A stretch of DNA of 16,679 nt from Piscinibacter sp050175855 (lineage in GTDB: Bacteria; Pseudomonadota; Gammaproteobacteria; Burkholderiales; Burkholderiaceae_C). The notes under the pieces were generated by a model that saw only the letters and a list, made by a program, of their open reading frames with translations, did no database searches and was not told the origin of the DNA. The first letter of the stretch is position 1. Each line of letters opens with the position of its first letter. Positions 14,128-16,679 of the stretch are shown piece after piece. A program made the translations under genes and the position numbers. The stretch is taken from contig NZ_JBFXIO010000050.1 of assembly GCF_050175855.1 (NCBI RefSeq), forward strand, positions 1-16,679. The letters run 5' to 3'.

Positions 14128-14658
14128 CTATTTCTTCGCGACGCTGATCGGCGCGTCGCCGATCGAGATGTCGGGGAACAGCTCGACGCGCGCCGGTGCG
14201 GCGACCTGGGCCGGTGCCGAAGCCGCCAGCGCCACGTCGGGCGCCGGCGTGCCTTCGCGCACCGTGTCCATCACCTGCACCAGCACCTCGTAGGAGGTGT
14301 TCGGCTGCGCCAACACGGTGGCTGCCTTCGCTTCCGGGAACTTGGCCTTGACCTGCTGCATGAGCGTGGACAGCGAAGCCAGGTCGTAGCCCTGGGCGTT
14401 GTTCGGGATGTGCTGGATCAGGCCGCCGATGCGGTCACCCACGTCGAGCGCGTCGGGCCGGATCACGACCTCGAGCTTGAGGTCGTTCACCTTGAGCTGC
14501 TCGACGCCCGAGTTCTGCGCCGGCAACGACAGCTCGAGCACCGACAGGCGCGAGAACACCGCCGTCGACAGCAGGAACGGCACCAGCACCACGATCACGT
14601 TGATGAACGCGGTGACCTCGAGATGCGCAACCGGCTTGCGCGGGCGGCGGACTCTCAT
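14128..14658 (-). CDS. Second ExbD/TolR paralog, channel Asp replaced by Asn
   Basis: This 176-residue protein has a basic N-terminus (MRVRRPRKPVAHLEV), one membrane segment AFINVIVVLVPFLLSTAVF (17-35), and a periplasmic domain with LKLEVVIRPDALDVGDRIGG and a C-terminal Ala/Pro-rich extension ending near ISIGDAPISVAKK. Aligned with the paralog downstream (LVALIDIF against VTAFINVI), Asn20 occupies the position of the proton-carrying Asp29. From memory, ExbD paralogs with FxNV at this place recur in similar clusters with AgmX-type genes, so this is probably a stable family feature rather than a recent mutation. The protein may be a structural, non-translocating partner of the other ExbD. One base separates it from the upstream MotA/ExbB stop. 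Confidence 0.85.
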   Translation of the reverse strand: MRVRRPRKPVAHLEVTAFINVIVVLVPFLLSTAVFSRLSVLELSLPAQNSGVEQLKVNDLKLEVVIRPDALDVGDRIGGLIQHIPNNAQGYDLASLSTLMQQVKAKFPEAKAATVLAQPNTSYEVLVQVMDTVREGTPAPDVALAASAPAQVAAPARVELFPDISIGDAPISVAKK

Positions 14659-14659
14659 G

Positions 14660-15319
14660 TCAGCGGGTTCCGGTCGGCGCCGCGTCTGCGCGCACGCGCT
14701 GCACCACGTTCAGGAAGCTGATCTTGGCGGCCTCCAGGCCGTCGACGATCTCGCTGGTGCGAGCCTGCAGGAAGGCGTGGATCAGCAGGAACGGGATCGC
14801 CACCGACAGCGCGAACGCGGTGTTGTTCATCGCGATCGAGATCGAGGCCGACAGCAGCTCGGCCTTCTCGGCCGGGTTGACCGCGGCCACCGCGGTGAAG
14901 CCCTTGATCAGGCCGATGATGGTGCCCAGCAGGCCGACCAGCGTGATCACGTTGGCCAGCGTGGCGATGTAGTGCGTGCGCTTCTCCAGCCGCGGCACGA
15001 TCTCCATCATGCCTTCTTCCATCGCGTTGTCGATGTCCTCGCGGCGCGCCGGGCTCTGCATGCGCTCCAGGCCGTTGGCGACGATCTTGCCGATCGCCGC
15101 ATCGGAGCCGGAGGCGACGTTCAGCACGTCCTTGAACTTGCCGTTCTGCAGCATCGGCAGCACCTTCGCCCACAGCTTGCGGTTCTCGGCGCGCGCGCGG
15201 CTGAGGAAGATGAAACGCTCGATCGCGATGGCCAGGCCGATGGCCATGATGGCGATGCTGAAGTAGATGGCGACGCCGCTGTCCTGGAAGAACTTGACGG
15301 CAAACTCGAACACGCTCAT
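14660..15319 (-). CDS. MotA/TolQ/ExbB proton-channel family protein
   Basis: This 219-residue protein has the three-membrane-segment layout of the family. They are residues about 14-36 (SGVAIYFSIAIMAIGLAIAIERFIF), about 117-142 (THYIATLANVITLVGLLGTIIGLIKGF) and about 160-183 (SIAMNNTAFALSVAIPFLLIHAF). The signature LATLANVITLVGLLGTIIGLIKGF-like block and the following NPAEKAELLSASIS are typical of ExbB/TolQ; the cytoplasmic loop carries EEGMMEIVPRLEKR. It would form the pentameric channel around the two ExbD-type partners encoded next. GGAGA lies six bases before the ATG. The gene follows the small exported-protein gene after 40 bp. Confidence 0.92.
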   Translation of the reverse strand: MSVFEFAVKFFQDSGVAIYFSIAIMAIGLAIAIERFIFLSRARAENRKLWAKVLPMLQNGKFKDVLNVASGSDAAIGKIVANGLERMQSPARREDIDNAMEEGMMEIVPRLEKRTHYIATLANVITLVGLLGTIIGLIKGFTAVAAVNPAEKAELLSASISIAMNNTAFALSVAIPFLLIHAFLQARTSEIVDGLEAAKISFLNVVQRVRADAAPTGTR

Positions 15320-15359
15320 GGGGCTTCTCCTGTGACGACGGTGTGGGGTCTGTAGGGGT

Positions 15360-15695
15360 TCAGGGCTTGGTGGGCGCAGTGGCCTGCGCGCCGTACTGGA
15401 TCTGGCGGCGGAAGACGTCGCGGTCGATCGGGGCGAGCGCCTCGTCGAGCAGGCCGCCGCCGGGGCGGCCTGCGAGGTCGCCGGGCAGCGGCTTCTTCCA
15501 GGGCACGATGTACAGCACCTTGGGCAGCTCGCGGTTGCCGATGATCTGCTGGCGGTCGATGTCGGCGCGGTCCTGCGCGGTGACGGGTGCCGGCGCGGGC
15601 GCGGGGGCCGCGGCGGGCGCGCGCGTCTGCGCCGAAGCGCCGGCGGCGCACGCGACGCCCGCCGCGAGCAGGGCCGAAGCCATGCTGTGCTTCAT
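15360..15695 (-). CDS. Small exported protein of the envelope-machine cluster
   Basis: This 111-residue protein has a signal peptide (MKHSMASALLAAGVACAAGASA, cleavage likely before QTRA) and an Ala/Pro linker (26-37). The mature domain begins with QDRADIDRQQIIG, then ELPKVLYIVPWKKPLPGDL (56-74) and LDEALAPIDRDVFRRQIQY (83-101). I recall the VLYIVPWKK motif from similar small proteins beside ExbB/ExbD/AgmX genes in proteobacteria, but know no function for it. It should be periplasmic. AAGGAG precedes the ATG at good spacing, and the ATG overlaps the stop of the TPR lipoprotein gene (ATGA, 15692-15695). Its position suggests a periplasmic part of the same complex. Confidence 0.75.
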   Translation of the reverse strand: MKHSMASALLAAGVACAAGASAQTRAPAAAPAPAPAPVTAQDRADIDRQQIIGNRELPKVLYIVPWKKPLPGDLAGRPGGGLLDEALAPIDRDVFRRQIQYGAQATAPTKP

Positions 15696-16408
15696 GACTG
15701 CTCCTTCTTCGCCGTGGCGTTGCCGCCCGGCTTGCGGTTCTTCAGGTCGGTGACCCACTTGGCCACCGTGGCGTCCTTGCCGCCGGTGAGCTGGGCGTAC
15801 CGTTCGTAGGCCTCCAGCGCCCGCGCGCTGTCGCGCAGGTAGAGATCGAACAGGATGCCCAGGTTGAGCTGCGCGGCGGCGTAGTTCGGGTCGAGCGACA
15901 CGGCCCGCTCGTAGGCGCCGCGCGCCTTCTCGAACTGCCCCGCATGGCGGTAGCTGATGCCGAGCTGGTTGAAGTAGACCGGCTGCTCGGGATCGGCCTT
16001 CGTGGCCCGCTCCAGCGCGGCGATCGATTCGTCGTACTTGCCGGCCTGGCGGTAGATCACGCCGAGGTTGGCGTGCGGGCCGCCGAGATCGGGGTTCGAC
16101 TGCGCCAGCGCCTTGAAGCCGCGCTCGGCGTCTTCGCTGCGGCCGGCGCGCATGGCGCGCAGGGCGTCGTCGAAGGCGCGCCGGGCCGCCGCAGGCACGG
16201 GAGGCTCCACCTTGGGCGGCGGCGCCGCCACCGCGCTGGCGGCCGCGGCCGGCGCCGATGCCGCGGCGGCCGGCGTGATCGCCTTGGCCACCGGCGCGAC
16301 CACGGTGTCCTGCACTGCCTTCATGCCCTCGGACAAGGTCGAGCATCCCGCCAGCCCCACCAGCGCGAGCAAGGCAAAGCCGCTGCGGGGGAGGTCAACG
16401 AATCGCAT
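15692..16408 (-). CDS. TPR-repeat lipoprotein (GltE/AglT-like position)
   Basis: This 238-residue protein has a lipobox LAGC with Cys22 after the hydrophobic stretch FALLALVG, then an Ala/Pro-rich linker (about 40-72). About four TPR units follow (roughly 74-107, 108-141, 142-175 and 176-209), with motifs such as ANLGVIYRQAGKYDESIAAL and NQLGISYRHAGQFEKARGAY. It is predicted to sit on the periplasmic face of a membrane and to act as a protein-binding scaffold. The frame stays open for 234 bases upstream of the ATG, but that part is the neighbouring gene read out of frame. The ATG at 16408 is fixed by AAGGAG six bases upstream and by the lipoprotein signal. It overlaps the end of the upstream gene by 14 bases. 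By position and type it resembles GltE/AglT of the Myxococcus gliding complex; this is inference. Confidence 0.88.
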   Translation of the reverse strand: MRFVDLPRSGFALLALVGLAGCSTLSEGMKAVQDTVVAPVAKAITPAAAASAPAAAASAVAAPPPKVEPPVPAAARRAFDDALRAMRAGRSEDAERGFKALAQSNPDLGGPHANLGVIYRQAGKYDESIAALERATKADPEQPVYFNQLGISYRHAGQFEKARGAYERAVSLDPNYAAAQLNLGILFDLYLRDSARALEAYERYAQLTGGKDATVAKWVTDLKNRKPGGNATAKKEQS

Positions 16409-16679
16409 CGACCACTCCTTCCGCGCGCTCGGCCTTGCCGTAGCGCACCGGGCGCAGCTTGGCCAGCGCCTCGAAGCTCTGCTTGACCCACTTGTCATAG
16501 ATGCCTTGCGAGGCGCGCGCGGCGTTCGCCTCGTGCAACTCGATCGCCTTCTCCTCGAACGGGAAGGCCTGCTCCTCAGCAGCACGTCGTACTGCTCGCG
16601 CTCCAGCTTGGACAGCCGCTTCGGCCGCTCCGACTTGATCATCGACTGGCCGAAGTCCTCGTACAGCGCGGCGATGTGG
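16395..16679 (-). pseudogene. C-terminus of a TPR-type protein, with a frameshift and cut by the window edge
   Basis: From the window edge the minus strand reads HIAALYEDFGQSMIKSERP and then KRLSKLEREQYDVLL. At about 16577 the frame shifts by one base. The continuation in the shifted frame is EEQAFPFEEKAIELHEAN ... GIYDKWVKQSFEALAKLRPVRYGKAE and ends at TGA 16397-16395. LEREQYDVLLEEQAFPFEEKAIEIHE-like text is, as I recall, one continuous conserved segment at the C-terminus of large TPR proteins in this cluster type (a GltD-like position), so one base is missing in CTGCT-GAGGAG. Without correction the protein runs into the wrong frame. The cause is either a real -1 mutation or a sequence error. 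Most of the gene lies beyond the window. Confidence 0.75.
16415..16420 (-). promoter_or_regulatory. Shine-Dalgarno site fixing the TPR lipoprotein start
   Basis: AAGGAG, six bases before ATG 16408, lies inside the 3' end of the upstream gene. It shows that the longer open frame reaching 16642 is not the true start. Confidence 0.8.

Noticed and set aside
13624..15319. TolQ-TolR identity for the MotA/ExbD genes
   Set aside because: There are two ExbD-type genes and an AgmX/PglI-type partner, and no tolA, tolB or pal, so the Tol-Pal system is unlikely.
16409..16642. Longer start for the TPR lipoprotein at 16642
   Set aside because: The extra part is the tail of the upstream TPR gene, partly in the wrong frame. 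The lipobox and AAGGAG site fix the start at 16408.
1..16679. CRISPR arrays, tRNA or rRNA genes, insertion sequences, prophage genes
   Set aside because: No regularly spaced repeats, cloverleaf-like or rRNA-like segments, transposase motifs or phage proteins were seen by eye on either strand.

Overview
The window is about 70 percent G+C, is densely coded, and strongly prefers G or C at third codon positions. Together with the protein families present (OMPLA-type PldA, a YdjM-like membrane protein, a YbaN/DUF454 protein, an ECF sigma factor paired with a TPR-type Ser/Thr kinase, and a MotA-ExbD-ExbD-AgmX cluster), this suggests a chromosomal segment of a betaproteobacterium of the order Burkholderiales, perhaps in the Rubrivivax/Piscinibacter/Rhizobacter neighbourhood. 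That placement is inference from style and gene content. I see no tRNA, rRNA, CRISPR array, insertion sequence or prophage gene.

Left block (1-6267): a signalling module. A receptor-like Ser/Thr kinase with one membrane segment and a long TPR tail (2785-5562, minus) is divergent from an ECF sigma factor (5653-6267, plus) across a 90 bp gap. The sigma factor lacks the usual acidic residues before its region 2.2 helix and has threonines there, which fits the phosphorylation-activated ECF43 type. Downstream of the kinase lie a small secreted protein of unknown function and a large surface lipoprotein with a Calx-beta domain and the start of a delta-60 repeat tract. That tract is interrupted by an in-frame TAG, after which the reading frame continues to the window edge.

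Middle block (6278-11298): pldA (minus) encodes outer-membrane phospholipase A with its full His-Ser-Asn triad. Divergent from it is a tight five-gene plus-strand run: YdjM-like membrane protein, Nudix hydrolase of the CoA-pyrophosphatase type, hemerythrin-like protein, YbaN-like protein, and a zinc-type CDF exporter with a His-rich N-terminus. The last three are joined by 4-base ATGA overlaps. After this run come a perfect inverted repeat and a probable 67-residue small gene.

Right block (11308-16679, all minus): a membrane-anchored diguanylate cyclase, then a hairpin region that probably ends the operon upstream of it. That operon, in transcription order, is a TPR protein (cut by the window edge and carrying a -1 frameshift), a TPR lipoprotein, a small exported protein, a MotA/TolQ/ExbB protein, two ExbD/TolR proteins, and a Gly-rich TonB-like protein with an AgmX/PglI C-terminal domain. 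It looks like a proton-driven envelope machine related to the core of the Myxococcus Agl/Glt apparatus. One ExbD keeps the channel Asp (D29). The other has Asn (N20) at the same place, so the stator is predicted to be asymmetric.

Both window edges carry a broken reading frame (nonsense on the left, frameshift on the right). Each could be true gene decay or a sequence error.
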